NCBI RefSeq assembly: GCF_014493765.1
Contig: NZ_JACTVJ010000011.1
Span: forward strand, 372,001 to 436,000
From: Streptomyces polyasparticus
GTDB taxonomy: Bacteria > Actinomycetota > Actinomycetes > Streptomycetales > Streptomycetaceae
DNA: 64,000 nt
Direction: 5' to 3'
Below the pieces are notes generated by a model. It ran no database searches, was not told the origin of the DNA, and saw only the letters and a program-made list of their open reading frames with translations. A program made the translations under genes and the position numbers. Within the stretch, counting starts at the first letter, position 1, and each line of letters opens with the position of its first letter. Below are positions 7,132-16,300 of this stretch, piece by piece.

Positions 7132-8211
7132 GTGATCACCACTTCCGGCCTGACGAAGGTCTACCGCTCACGCGGTCGTGAAGTAACCGCCCTCGACGGA
7201 GTCGATCTCCAGGTGCGCGAGGGTGAGGTGTTCGGCGTCATCGGCCAGTCCGGCGCCGGCAAGTCCTCCCTGATCCGCTGCATCAACCTCCTGGAGAAGC
7301 CCACCTCCGGCACGGTGATGGTCGACGGCGTCGACCTCACCGCGCTCGCCGGCCGCGGACCGCGCGCCGGCAAGGAGCTGCGCCAGGCCCGCAGCAGGAT
7401 CGGCATGGTCTTCCAGCACTTCAACCTGCTCTCCTCGCGCACGGTGCAGAGCAATGTCGAGGTACCGCTCGAGATCCTCGGCGTCTCCGGCAAGGAGCGC
7501 TCCCGCAAGGCCCTCGAACTCCTCGACCTGGTCGGTCTCGCCGACAAGGCGAAGAACTACCCGAGCCAGCTCTCCGGCGGCCAGAAGCAGCGCGTCGGCA
7601 TCGCCCGCGCCCTGGCCGGCGACCCCAAGGTGCTGCTCTCGGACGAGGCCACCAGCGCTCTCGACCCCGAGACCACCCGCTCCATCCTCGAGCTGATCCG
7701 CGACCTCAACCGCCAGCTCGGCCTCACGGTCCTGCTGATCACGCACGAGATGGACGTCGTCAAGACCATCTGCGACTCCGCCGCCCTCATGGAGCGCGGC
7801 CGGATCGTCGAGTCCGGCACGGTCGCCGAACTGCTCGCGACCCCCGGCTCCCAGCTCGCCGACGCGCTCTTCCCGGTCAGCGGCGAGGCAACCGAGGCCG
7901 ACCGCACCGTCGTCGACGTCACCTTCCACGGGGAGGCCGCGACCCAGCCGGTGATCTCGCAGCTCTCCCGTACGTACAACATCGACATCTCGATCCTCGG
8001 CGCCGCGATGGACACCGTCGGCGGCAGGCAGATCGGCCGGATGCGGATCGAACTGCCCGGCCGTTACGAGGAGAACGTCGTGCCGATCGGCTTCCTGCGC
8101 GAGCAGGGCCTCCAGGTGGAGATCGCCGGGGACGCGGCCGGCGCCCCGCTGCTCGTCACCGAGGGCGGCGCCGGTAACCCGCACCTGGTCAAGGAAGGTG
8201 TCGCGAAGTGA
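7132..8211 (+). CDS. metN: Methionine ABC transporter ATP-binding protein MetN
   Basis: The cytoplasmic ATPase of a methionine-uptake ABC transporter, 359 residues from the GTG at 7132. Walker A is GQSGAGKSS, the ABC signature is LSGGQKQRVGIARAL, and Walker B is VLLSDEATSALD, followed by the H-loop in LLITHEMDVV. A C-terminal NIL/ACT-like domain (about the last 90 residues) is the regulatory domain by which MetN senses internal methionine. The start is uncertain: no strong ribosome-binding site precedes 7132, and the frame stays open upstream, but homology to MetN begins at ITTSGLTKVY. The stop overlaps metI by 4 bases (GTGA). Confidence 0.93.
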   Translation: MITTSGLTKVYRSRGREVTALDGVDLQVREGEVFGVIGQSGAGKSSLIRCINLLEKPTSGTVMVDGVDLTALAGRGPRAGKELRQARSRIGMVFQHFNLLSSRTVQSNVEVPLEILGVSGKERSRKALELLDLVGLADKAKNYPSQLSGGQKQRVGIARALAGDPKVLLSDEATSALDPETTRSILELIRDLNRQLGLTVLLITHEMDVVKTICDSAALMERGRIVESGTVAELLATPGSQLADALFPVSGEATEADRTVVDVTFHGEAATQPVISQLSRTYNIDISILGAAMDTVGGRQIGRMRIELPGRYEENVVPIGFLREQGLQVEIAGDAAGAPLLVTEGGAGNPHLVKEGVAK

Positions 8212-8948
8212 CCTGGAACGAAATGCAGCCGCTCCTGGAGACCGCCTCCCTGGAGACGCTGCGGATGGTCGGCTGGTCGACCCTGATAGCGATCCTCGGC
8301 GGTCTGCCGCTGGGCGTCTTCCTGGTCCTCACCGACCGCGGCGGACTGCTGCAGAACGCGGCCGTGAACAAGGTCGTCGGCCAGGTCGTGAACATCGGCC
8401 GCTCGATGCCCTTCATCATCCTGATGGTCGCCCTGATGCCGCTGACCCGGTCCATCACCGGCACCACCATCGGTGTGGAGGCCGCGATCGTGCCGCTCGC
8501 GATCGGCGCCATCCCGTTCTTCGCGCGGCTCGTCGAGACCTCCGTACGCGAGGTCGACCACGGACTCGTCGAGGCCGTGCAGTCGATGGGCGGCAACACC
8601 TGGGCCGTCGTGCGCAAGGTGCTCGTGCCCGAGTCGCTGCCCTCGCTGATCTCCGGCGCCACCACCACGGTTGTCGCGCTCATCGGCTACTCGGCCATGG
8701 CCGGCGCGGTCGGCGGCGGCGGCCTCGGCAACATCGCCATCACGTACGGCTATCAGCGGTTCGAGACCGGCCTCATGTGGGTCACCATCGCGATCCTCGC
8801 CGTGGTGATCTCCGTGATCCAGTTCATCGGCGATTACGCTGCGCGCGCCGTCTCCCGCAAGGGCCGCGGCGCGACCGCCCCCAAGCTGCGTCTGCTCCGC
8901 AACACCCCGGCGCCCGCCGCGGCCGTCGAGCCGACCAAGGCCGCCTGA
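8208..8948 (+). CDS. metI: Methionine ABC transporter permease MetI
   Basis: A 246-residue inner-membrane permease with the usual five membrane segments of MetI-type importers. The EAA coupling loop is EAVQSMGGNTWAVVRKVLVPE, which docks on MetN. The GTG start overlaps the metN stop (GTGA), with AAGGAAGG about 10 bases upstream inside metN. It forms the membrane channel for the MetQ lipoproteins encoded next. The C-terminal tail is Ala/Pro/Arg-rich and slightly longer than in proteobacterial MetI. Confidence 0.94.
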   Translation: MTWNEMQPLLETASLETLRMVGWSTLIAILGGLPLGVFLVLTDRGGLLQNAAVNKVVGQVVNIGRSMPFIILMVALMPLTRSITGTTIGVEAAIVPLAIGAIPFFARLVETSVREVDHGLVEAVQSMGGNTWAVVRKVLVPESLPSLISGATTTVVALIGYSAMAGAVGGGGLGNIAITYGYQRFETGLMWVTIAILAVVISVIQFIGDYAARAVSRKGRGATAPKLRLLRNTPAPAAAVEPTKAA

Positions 8949-9044
8949 CCCCCGCCCCCCCCGCATTTTCCTGAACTTCCCCCCACAGCAATGCCCCCGG
9001 CACCTGCCGCCGGGTCGCACCACCATTGGAGAAAGGCACTTTTC

Positions 9045-9875
9045 GTGCGTAACACTGCCAAGATCACCGCTGCTGTCCTCGCCACCGGAGCCCTCACCCT
9101 CGGCCTTGCGGCCTGCGGCTCCGACAACGGCTCCGGCTCCGCCGACGCCGACGGTCCGCTGATCGTCGCGGCGAGCCCGACCCCGCACGCCGACATCCTC
9201 AACTACGTCAAGGACAACCTGGCGAAGAAGGAGGGACTCGACCTCGAGGTCAAGGAGTTCACGGACTACGTCCAGCCGAACACCGCGACCCAGGACGGCT
9301 CCGTCGGCGCCAACTACTTCCAGCACAAGCCGTACCTCGACGACTTCAACAAGAAGAACGGCACCGACCTGGTCTGGGTGAACGACGTCCACCTGGAGCC
9401 GCTCGGCCTGTACTCGCAGAAGATCAAGAAGACGGACGAGCTGGCGAACGGCGCGACCGTCGCGCTGCCCAACGACACCACCAACGAGGGCCGCGCGCTC
9501 AAGCTGCTCGACGCCAACGGCATCATCAAGCTGAAGGACGACGCCGCGCTCGACGCGACCCCCGCGGACATCGCCGAGAACCCCAAGAACCTCAAGTTCA
9601 AGGAGATCGAGGCCGCCCAGCTGCCGCGCTCGCTCGGTGACGTGGACGCCGCGGTGATCAACGGCAACTACGCGGTCGAGGCCGGCCTCAGCCCCAAGAA
9701 GGACGCGCTCGTCCTCGAGGCCGCCAAGGGCAACCCGTACGCCAACGGTCTCGTGGTCAAGAAGGGCCAGGAGAAGGACCCGCGCGTCGAGAAGCTCGCG
9801 AAGCTCCTGAACTCTCCCGAGGTCAAGAAGTACATCGAGGACAAGTTCGACGGCGCCGTCGAGCCCGCGTTCTGA
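9045..9875 (+). CDS. metQ: Methionine-binding lipoprotein MetQ (NLPA family)
   Basis: The substrate-binding lipoprotein of the metNI transporter, 276 residues. The signal peptide ends in lipobox LAAC near residue 20, so the mature protein is lipid-anchored outside the membrane. The fold markers are EVKEFTDYVQPN, the ligand-site block NYFQHKPYL and the hinge motif PNDTTNEGRAL, all typical of MetQ. The GTG start at 9045 is chosen because GGAGAAAGG lies 8 bases upstream and it starts a classical signal peptide; an ATG at 8991 would only add an unlikely Pro-rich stretch. A 24-base tandem duplication covers the last codons and stop. Confidence 0.93.
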   Translation: MRNTAKITAAVLATGALTLGLAACGSDNGSGSADADGPLIVAASPTPHADILNYVKDNLAKKEGLDLEVKEFTDYVQPNTATQDGSVGANYFQHKPYLDDFNKKNGTDLVWVNDVHLEPLGLYSQKIKKTDELANGATVALPNDTTNEGRALKLLDANGIIKLKDDAALDATPADIAENPKNLKFKEIEAAQLPRSLGDVDAAVINGNYAVEAGLSPKKDALVLEAAKGNPYANGLVVKKGQEKDPRVEKLAKLLNSPEVKKYIEDKFDGAVEPAF

Positions 9876-9902
9876 GAAGCCGTCGAGCCCGCGTTCTCAG
9901 AA
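9855..9902. repeat. 24-base tandem duplication across the metQ stop codon
   Basis: Bases 9855-9878 are repeated at 9879-9902 with a single difference, which changes the TGA stop context (TTCTGAGAA) to TTCTCAGAA. It therefore copies the last six codons plus the stop of metQ into the intergenic region. Confidence 0.9.
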
Positions 9903-9927
9903 CACGGGACCAGGGGGGGGACGCGCC

Positions 9928-10764
9928 ATGCAGCGCAGTACGAAGCTCGTCTCCGCGGTCGTGGCCGCCGGCGCTCTGCTCACGCTGAGCGCCTGCGGCT
10001 CCGGCTCGGACGAGAGCCGGGGCGGCGACAGGAACGGCACGCTCGTCGTCGGTGCCACGCCGGTACCTGCCGGTGAGGTCCTCGCGTACATCCAGAAGGA
10101 CCTGGCGAAGAAGGAAGGCCTCGACTTCGAGGTCAAGGAGTTCACGGACTACGTCCTGCCGAACACCGCGCTCGACGAGGGCAGCCTCGACGCCAACCTC
10201 TACCAGAACGCCCCGTTCCTGGAGGACTTCAACAAGTCCAAGGGCACGGACCTCACCTCGGTGACCGGGGTCTACCTGCCGCCGATGGGCGTGTACTCGA
10301 AGAAGACGAAGGACGTGTCCTCCCTGAAGGAGGGCGCCGTCGTCGCCGTGCCCAACGACACGACCAACGAGGGCCGGGCGCTGCAACTGCTCGCCTCGCA
10401 GGGCGTGATCGAGCTCAAGAAGGACGCGGGCACGACCGCTTCTCCGGCGGACATCACGTCCAACCCGAAGAAGCTCGTCATCAAGGAGCTCGAACCGGCC
10501 CAGCTGCCGCGCTCCTTGGAGGACGTGGACGCGGCCGTCATCAACAACAACTTCGCGCTGGACGCGGGTCTCAGCCCGAAGGAGGACTCCACCTACCTGG
10601 AGTCCGTCGAGAACAACCCGTACGTCAACATCCTCGCCGTGAAGAAGGGCGACGAGAGCGATCCGCGGGTCGAGAAGCTCGCGAAACTGCTCACTTCGCC
10701 CGAGGTGAAGAAGTTCATCGAGGAGAAGTACAAAGGTTCCGTCCTGCCCGTCGAGGGTTCCTGA
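9928..10764 (+). CDS. Second MetQ/NLPA-type substrate-binding lipoprotein, tandem paralogue
   Basis: A 278-residue lipoprotein with lipobox LSAC, clearly paralogous to the preceding MetQ (shared EVKEFTDYV, PNDTTNEGRALQLL, AQLPRSLEDVDAAVIN and SDPRVEKLAKLL). The binding-site block differs: the first protein has NYFQHKPYL and this one NLYQNAPFL, so the conserved His is lost. It may use the same MetNI channel with another ligand, for example a D-amino acid or a methionine derivative, but this is inference. A poly-G ribosome-binding region precedes ATG 9928. A strong terminator follows. Confidence 0.9.
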   Translation: MQRSTKLVSAVVAAGALLTLSACGSGSDESRGGDRNGTLVVGATPVPAGEVLAYIQKDLAKKEGLDFEVKEFTDYVLPNTALDEGSLDANLYQNAPFLEDFNKSKGTDLTSVTGVYLPPMGVYSKKTKDVSSLKEGAVVAVPNDTTNEGRALQLLASQGVIELKKDAGTTASPADITSNPKKLVIKELEPAQLPRSLEDVDAAVINNNFALDAGLSPKEDSTYLESVENNPYVNILAVKKGDESDPRVEKLAKLLTSPEVKKFIEEKYKGSVLPVEGS

Positions 10765-10782
10765 CGGTTCGTCTGCTCCACT

Positions 10783-10821
10783 ACCACAGGGCCCGCATCC
10801 TCAAGGTGCGGGCCCTGTGGT
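10783..10821. terminator. Strong hairpin terminator of the metNIQ operon
   Basis: A perfect 15-bp inverted repeat, 10783-10797 with 10807-10821, and a 9-base loop, lies 18 bases after the second lipoprotein gene's stop. Confidence 0.85.
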
Positions 10822-10869
10822 GCAGTTATGCGCTCCGATGCTGCATGCTGGGCTCTTCAGCGGCTTGAT

Positions 10870-10884
10870 GCTGAACACTTCAGC
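10870..10884. promoter_or_regulatory. Short palindrome upstream of acetyltransferase gene
   Basis: GCTGAACACTTCAGC is a 6-3-6 palindrome 24 bases before the ATG at 10909. A related half-site CTTCAGC occurs at 10856-10862. It might be an operator; support is weak. Confidence 0.25.
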
Positions 10885-10908
10885 AGCCTGTAGTGACGGA
10901 GCGGCGCG

Positions 10909-11556
10909 ATGACCACGGCTCACCCGATGTTCCCGGACATCTCCATCAGCACCGAGCGCCTTGTGCTGCGCCCGCTCGAAGACGCCGACGCACCCGGGCT
11001 CGCCGAGATGATGAACGACGAGATGATCGGGGCGTGGACGGCCGTCCCGCAGCCGTACGGCGAGGCCGACGCGAGCAAGTGGATCAGCGAGTACGCCCCC
11101 ACCGAGCGCGAGTCGGGGCGCGGACTCGACCTCGCCGTCACCGAGTTCCTCACCCAGCGCCTGGTCGGCATCGTCCAGCTCGCCAAGACCAACTGGCGGG
11201 TGCGCTCCACCGAGATGTCGTACATCATCGCGCCCTGGGCCCGCGGCGAGGGCTATGCCGCCGAGGCCGCGCTCGCCACCGCGCAGTGGCTCTTCCGAGA
11301 CCAGGCCCTGGAGCGCATCGAGCTGCGCACCGCCGCCGACAACACCGCATCCCAGCAGGTCGCGCAGAAGATCGGCTGCATCAGCGAAGGCGTGCTGCGC
11401 GGCGCCTGCATAGCGCGCACCCGCGGCGAGGACGGCACCTGGACCGACTTCCGTACGGACTACATCGTGTGGTCCCTGCTGCCCGAGGACCTCGAAGGCG
11501 TCACCGACCAGCTCGCGGAGGCCTCCGGGTACTCGGCGTACCCGGAGTGGAACTGA
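10909..11556 (+). CDS. GNAT acetyltransferase, RimJ/RimL type
   Basis: A 215-residue acetyltransferase of the RimJ/RimL group, which acetylates protein N-termini or small amines. ISTERLVLRPLEDAD is the typical N-terminus of this group. The acetyl-CoA loop is WARGEGYAAEAA, followed by ERIELRTAADNTASQQVAQ and the GFxxEG-like IGCISEGVLRG block. GGAG lies 7 bases before ATG 10909. It is monocistronic, between two terminated or promoter-bearing regions. Substrate unknown. Confidence 0.88.
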   Translation: MTTAHPMFPDISISTERLVLRPLEDADAPGLAEMMNDEMIGAWTAVPQPYGEADASKWISEYAPTERESGRGLDLAVTEFLTQRLVGIVQLAKTNWRVRSTEMSYIIAPWARGEGYAAEAALATAQWLFRDQALERIELRTAADNTASQQVAQKIGCISEGVLRGACIARTRGEDGTWTDFRTDYIVWSLLPEDLEGVTDQLAEASGYSAYPEWN

Positions 11557-11616
11557 CTGCTTGCCGTCCTCGGAGCCGAGCCGCCCGCCCGGCGGGCCGT
11601 CGCCACGCGCACCAGG

Positions 11617-11622
11617 TACGCT
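11617..11622 (+). promoter_or_regulatory. Candidate -10 box of cobL
   Basis: TACGCT lies about 45 bases before the cobL ATG, and AGGAGA at 11652-11657 is the ribosome-binding site. No clear -35 is seen. Confidence 0.4.
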
Positions 11623-11667
11623 CACCGTGCCTCGACGATCCCCGAGTACCGCAGGAGACTTAACGCC

Positions 11668-12876
11668 ATGGCCGACCGCGTCACCGTGATCGGCTGGGAC
11701 GGCTCCCCGCTGACCGACGCGGCACGCTCCGCACTCGGCGCCGCCACCCTCGTCGCCGGTGCCGCCCACCATCTCGCGCTGCCCGAGGTTCCTGAGCGCG
11801 CCGAGCGGATCCGGCTCGGCAGCGTCTCGCTCGCGGGCCGGCGCATCGCCCGCCACCGCGGCACGGCCGTGGTGCTCGCGGACGGCGACCCCGGGTTCTT
11901 CGGAGTGGTACGGACTCTGCGCGCCCCCGAATTCGGCCTCGAGGTCGAGGTGGTGCCGGCGGTTTCGTCCGTGGCCCAGGCCTTCGCGCGGGCCGGTATG
12001 CCCTGGGACGACGCCCAGGTCGTCGTCGCCCACCGTCGCACGCTGCGCCGCGCGGTCAATGTCTGCCGGGCCCATACGAAGGTCGCGGTCCTCACCTCGC
12101 CCGGCGCGGGCCCCGCCGAACTCGGCCTGCTGCTCGGCCCGGTGCAGCGCACCTTCGTGATCTGCGAGGAACTCGGCACCTCCCGTGAGCAGGTCACCGT
12201 CCTCACCTCCGACAAGGCCGCCGACCGCACGTGGCGCGACCCCAACGTGGTCATCGTCATCGGCGGGCCCGTCACCGCCGACACCGGCTGGATCGCAGGC
12301 CGCGACCCCTCAGGCACCTCACGCGGTTGGGCACTGCCCGCCTCGGCCTTCGGTGGCGGGCTCGGCGAGGGCGAGAACGACCGGGTGCGCGCGGCCCAGC
12401 TCGCCCGGCTCGGCCCGCGCGTGGGCGATCTGGTCTGGGACATCGGCAGCGGCGGCGGCGCCTTCGCGGCCGAGGCCGCGCGCTTCGGCGCCGCCGTCAT
12501 CGCCGTCGACCGCGACGCCGACTCCTGCGCCCGCACCACGGCGGTCGCCCGCCGTTTCGGTGTGCAGCTGGATGTGGTGCACGGCACCGCCCCGCACGTC
12601 CTGGAAGATCTGCCGGAGCCCGATGTCGTACGGGTGGGAGGCGGGGGAGCCCCGGTGGTCTCGGCCGTAGCCGACCGCCGTCCCGAGCGCATCGTCACGC
12701 ACGCGTCCACCCGCGACGAGGCCGAACTCATCGGCAGGGACCTGATGGAGCACGGCTACGCGGTCGAGTGCTCGCTGCTCCAGTCCGTCGAGCTCGACAC
12801 CCGCGCCTGGAGCGAACTCGAACGCGTCGTGGCCTTTGTGATCTCGGCCGAACGGTCAAGCGGAAACGGGGACTGA
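11668..12876 (+). CDS. cobL: Precorrin-6Y C5,15-methyltransferase (decarboxylating), CbiE-CbiT fusion
   Basis: A bifunctional corrin-ring enzyme of 402 residues. The N-terminal half is a tetrapyrrole C-methylase (CbiE-like), with VTVIGWDGSPLT and VVLADGDPGFFG. The C-terminal half is a CbiT-like SAM methyltransferase with the glycine-rich VWDIGSGGGAFAAEAA and VIAVDRDADSC. It methylates precorrin-6B at C5 and C15 and decarboxylates the C12 acetate in the aerobic cobalamin route. Length matches the family. Downstream lie bluB-cobT and cobA, so the region is a loose cobalamin cluster; the intervening 490-base gap suggests separate transcription. Confidence 0.93.
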   Translation: MADRVTVIGWDGSPLTDAARSALGAATLVAGAAHHLALPEVPERAERIRLGSVSLAGRRIARHRGTAVVLADGDPGFFGVVRTLRAPEFGLEVEVVPAVSSVAQAFARAGMPWDDAQVVVAHRRTLRRAVNVCRAHTKVAVLTSPGAGPAELGLLLGPVQRTFVICEELGTSREQVTVLTSDKAADRTWRDPNVVIVIGGPVTADTGWIAGRDPSGTSRGWALPASAFGGGLGEGENDRVRAAQLARLGPRVGDLVWDIGSGGGAFAAEAARFGAAVIAVDRDADSCARTTAVARRFGVQLDVVHGTAPHVLEDLPEPDVVRVGGGGAPVVSAVADRRPERIVTHASTRDEAELIGRDLMEHGYAVECSLLQSVELDTRAWSELERVVAFVISAERSSGNGD

Positions 12877-13366
12877 GAGTCCTTTTCCGGCTCTTCGGCC
12901 GCCCGTTGCCTTCTGTGCACAGAGCGCTTTGAGTACATGGCCGGTTCACAGAGTCGACGCATCCTGGTGCGCGGCCGGTCAGGGCCGCTCAGGAGATGGC
13001 GTAAATCCGCCCCGCGACCTTGGTGCGCCGGTGCTCGCGGTAGGCTGGCCGATCGTTGTACTGCTCCCGGGCGTTCGTCGCTTCGTACGTCAATGTCCGG
13101 AAAGCGCGCCCGTTTTGGGGCGTGTGTGGTACGGCAGGACCGGAGGACGCGCGACGTGGCGCAGTCCACAGCGGGCTGTGGTGGATCTACTCGTCACGAC
13201 GGTGGTTCGGCCGCGACAATGCCTAGGGCGTCGATGCCTTTGACGCTTTGTCGACGAGTCGTACGTGCCGCGCGGCGCGCACGCTCGTTCTTGTCCTTGG
13301 GTGGGTGCTACACCGCCCCGGGCAGCCGGCCGAAGGAGAAGTACGACCAATGGGCGAGGGGTACGC
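12877..13366. other. 490-base intergenic region upstream of bluB-cobT
   Basis: No convincing gene is present. A promoter candidate TTGGTG/TAGGCT lies at 13020-13046, implying a 5' untranslated leader of about 310 bases. The leader contains a small hairpin (CCACAG/CTGTGG near 13165) and the pair CGTCGA...TCGACG around 13230-13256. I looked for the B12-box of a cobalamin riboswitch and did not recognise one. Confidence 0.5.
13020..13046 (+). promoter_or_regulatory. Candidate promoter of bluB-cobT
   Basis: TTGGTG (13020-13025), a 15-base spacer and TAGGCT (13041-13046); the -10 is a good match to the Streptomyces housekeeping consensus, the spacer is short. Confidence 0.4.
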
Positions 13367-13370
13367 ATGA
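13350..13370 (+). other. Six-codon mini-ORF overlapping the bluB-cobT start
   Basis: ATG at 13350 opens MGEGYA and stops at TGA 13368-13370, which overlaps the ATG of the main gene (ATGA). The strong Shine-Dalgarno GAAGGAGAA at 13332-13340 is better placed for this mini-ORF than for the main start, so it may mediate translational coupling. It may equally be chance. Confidence 0.3.
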
Positions 13371-16300
13371 CCGACACCGGCCAGGTCCCGGGCGAGGGAC
13401 TGCCTCAGGACGCAGGCACGGTGGGCCGGCCCGGGGTTCCCGCCCCGGGTGCGCACACCTTCCACGATCCTTCCGGCGCTGCCGCCGAGGACGACGATCT
13501 GCTCCTGATGCCGGGGGCGCAGGGCGCATGGACGGAAGACCGTCCGGCGTTCACGCCCGAGGGGTACGCCGCGGCGCAGGGGTACGGCATGGGGGAGGCC
13601 GGCCCTCAGGGCGGTCTGCCCCAGGGCGGCTTTCCGCAGGAGGGCTTTGCTCAGGGCGGGCTTCCGCAGGGCGATGCTTCGCAGAGCGGCGCTCCCCAGG
13701 CCGGAATGCCTCAGGCCGGGACCCCCATGGGCGGTACTCCGATGGGCGGGGCTGCCATGGGCGGGGACGCCCGGATGCCGTCCGCTCAGCACGGTCAGGC
13801 CCCGCTCGGCGCCCACCCCGGCTCCGGCTACGCACCTGGTGAACAGGGCGGCCCCGACGCTGCCGGTGGCGAGTACCCCGGCGCGTACGACGGCGGTTTC
13901 GCCGGCGCGGACGCGGAGGCCGGGCCCCTGGACACCGGCGCGCACGAAGCGGCCGGGCGTGACAGCGGTTCCGTGGACCTCGGAGGCGCCCGCATGTCCG
14001 CCCCCAAGGAGGCCCCGGTCCGCCGCCCGCTGCACATGGGTCCGCCCGCTGTGGCCGCTCCCGCGACGCCCAGCCCGGTCCGCTCGCTGGCCGACCGCGG
14101 TCCGGCCGGCACCCCGGCCACCCCGGTGCGCCGCCCCGGCCCGCCGACCAGCGGTCCCGAGTACCTGGACATCCCGCGCGAGGCCGACGGCACCCCCGTC
14201 GCTCCCGGGCCGCAGCTCGGCTCGATCCCCGCCGGCCCCGGTGAACCGTCCGGCCCTCAACTCGGCGAGATCCCGGCCCAGTCCGCGACCCCCTGGCCTC
14301 AGCCCTCGCAAGCGCAGGGTGCAGAAACGGTCGTTCCCCAGGCGCGCCCCGCCGGAGCCACCCCCGCGACCCCCGACGCCGAAGCCTTCCGTGCGGCACA
14401 GGAGGCGGCCGGTTTCCAGGCCGCCCCGGCCCCGCAGGGCGCCGCGCTGCTCGGTGTCCCCGAGCCCGCGTATGCCGCGCAGGGCGCCGCGCTGTCCGCC
14501 GACTCCGCCCAGGCGTACCCGGCCCACGGCGGCGACTTCGCCCAGGGTCCGGCCGAGCCCACGCCCGGAGAGGGCTTTGCGCCCCAGGGCGGTCCCCAGC
14601 TCCACCTCGGTCCGCAGCAGTCCGCCGGCGCGGCCATGCAGGCGGGCGAACACCACCCGCCCGTCGCCCCGATCCCCATGCCCGCGGCCTCGTCCGAGGA
14701 CCTGCCCGCCGGTGACGGCGGCGCCATTCCCGCGGGCCTGAACCCTCAGGACCCGGGCCCCATCGGCGAGTTCGTCCCGGTCGACGGCGTCGTCCCGTCC
14801 ACCCCGCACCTCGCGCCCACGCCTCCGCAGCCGCTCCGGCTGCCCCAGGAGCCGGACGAGCGCACGGAGGAGCAGGCGGCCGCGGCGCAGGAGTCCGTGG
14901 CCGAGGCCGCCGCACCGGCGCAGGACGTTGCCGAGCAGGCCGTGCCGCTGCAGGACGCCGCCGTGTCGATACAGAACGGCCCCGTACCCGCCGAGGCCAC
15001 CCCCGTACCGGCGCAGGACGCCGCGGCCACGGCGCCGGAAGCCGGTGCCCCCGCGCAGGAGCCCGCTGCCCCGGCCGAGCCCGGTCAGCCGCAGGACGAG
15101 CAGTCCGCTCAGGCCGAACAGCTCGCTGACGAGCCGGTGCTCCCCGCCGACGTCGACGCTGCTCAGCAGCCCGCGAACCAGCCCGCGAACCAGCCCGAGA
15201 ATCAGCCGGAGACCGAGGCAGCCGAGGCACTCGAGGCCGGCACCGAGCCCGCGCCCGACGCCTCGCTCCCCGTCCCCGCACCTCGCGAGGGCGAGCCCGC
15301 GCAGCCGGCCGAGACGCCGGAGCACTTGGCCACCGCGGACGCCGAGGTTCCGGCCGAACAGGAGCCCGCTCCCGCCGCCGATGCGACCGAGACCCCGGCC
15401 GAGTCGGCGGAGCCGCAGGCCCCGGCCGCGGCGCAGGCTCCGGCCGACGAATCCTCCCCGGAGTCCGAGCCCGTCGCCGCCGAGCCCCTCACCGATGAGC
15501 TCGCCGAGGAGGGTCCCGAACTCCTCCAGTTCGCCGACGAGTTGGCCACGCAGGAGGGCGCCGCGGACGATGCCGAGGTCCGCACCGACGCTCCCGCCGC
15601 CCCCGGCTACGCCGACGCCGAGCGCGAGGCCGTCCTGCGCGTGATGCGCGAGCGCCGCGACATCCGCAACGGCTTCCGCAGCGACCCGATCCCGCACGAG
15701 GTCCTGCTCCGCGTCCTCGAAGCAGCCCATACGGCACCGTCCGTCGGCCACTCCCAGCCCTGGGACTTCGTCGTCATCCGCTCCGCCGAGACCCGGCGCA
15801 CGATGCACGAACTCGCCATGCGTCAGCGCGAGGCGTACGCGAAGTCGCTGCCCAAGGGCCGCGCGAAGCAGTTCAAGGAACTGAAGATCGAGGCCATCCT
15901 CGAGACCCCGGTGAACATCGTCGTCACCGCCGACCCCACCCGCGGCGGCCGCCACACCCTCGGCCGGCACACTCAGCCGCAGATGGCCCCGTACTCCTCG
16001 GCGCTCGCCGTCGAGAACCTCTGGCTCGCGGCCCGCGCCGAAGGCCTCGGCGTCGGCTGGGTCAGCTTCTTCGACGAGCGCGAGATGGTCCGTACGCTCG
16101 GCCTGCCCGACCACCTGGAGGTCGTGGCGTATCTCTGCGTCGGCTACGTGGACGAGTTCCCGGACGAGCCCGAGCTGATGCAGGCCGGCTGGTCCAAGCG
16201 CCGCCCGCTGTCCTGGGTGGTCCACGAGGAGACGTACGGCCGCCGCGCCCTGCCCGGCGAGGACCCGCACGACCTGCTCTCCGAGACCGTCGCCAACATC

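Noticed and set aside
12929-13243. A 104-codon plus-strand ORF in the gap before bluB-cobT
   Set aside because: No ribosome-binding site, no motif and mixed codon use; it overlaps the candidate promoter.
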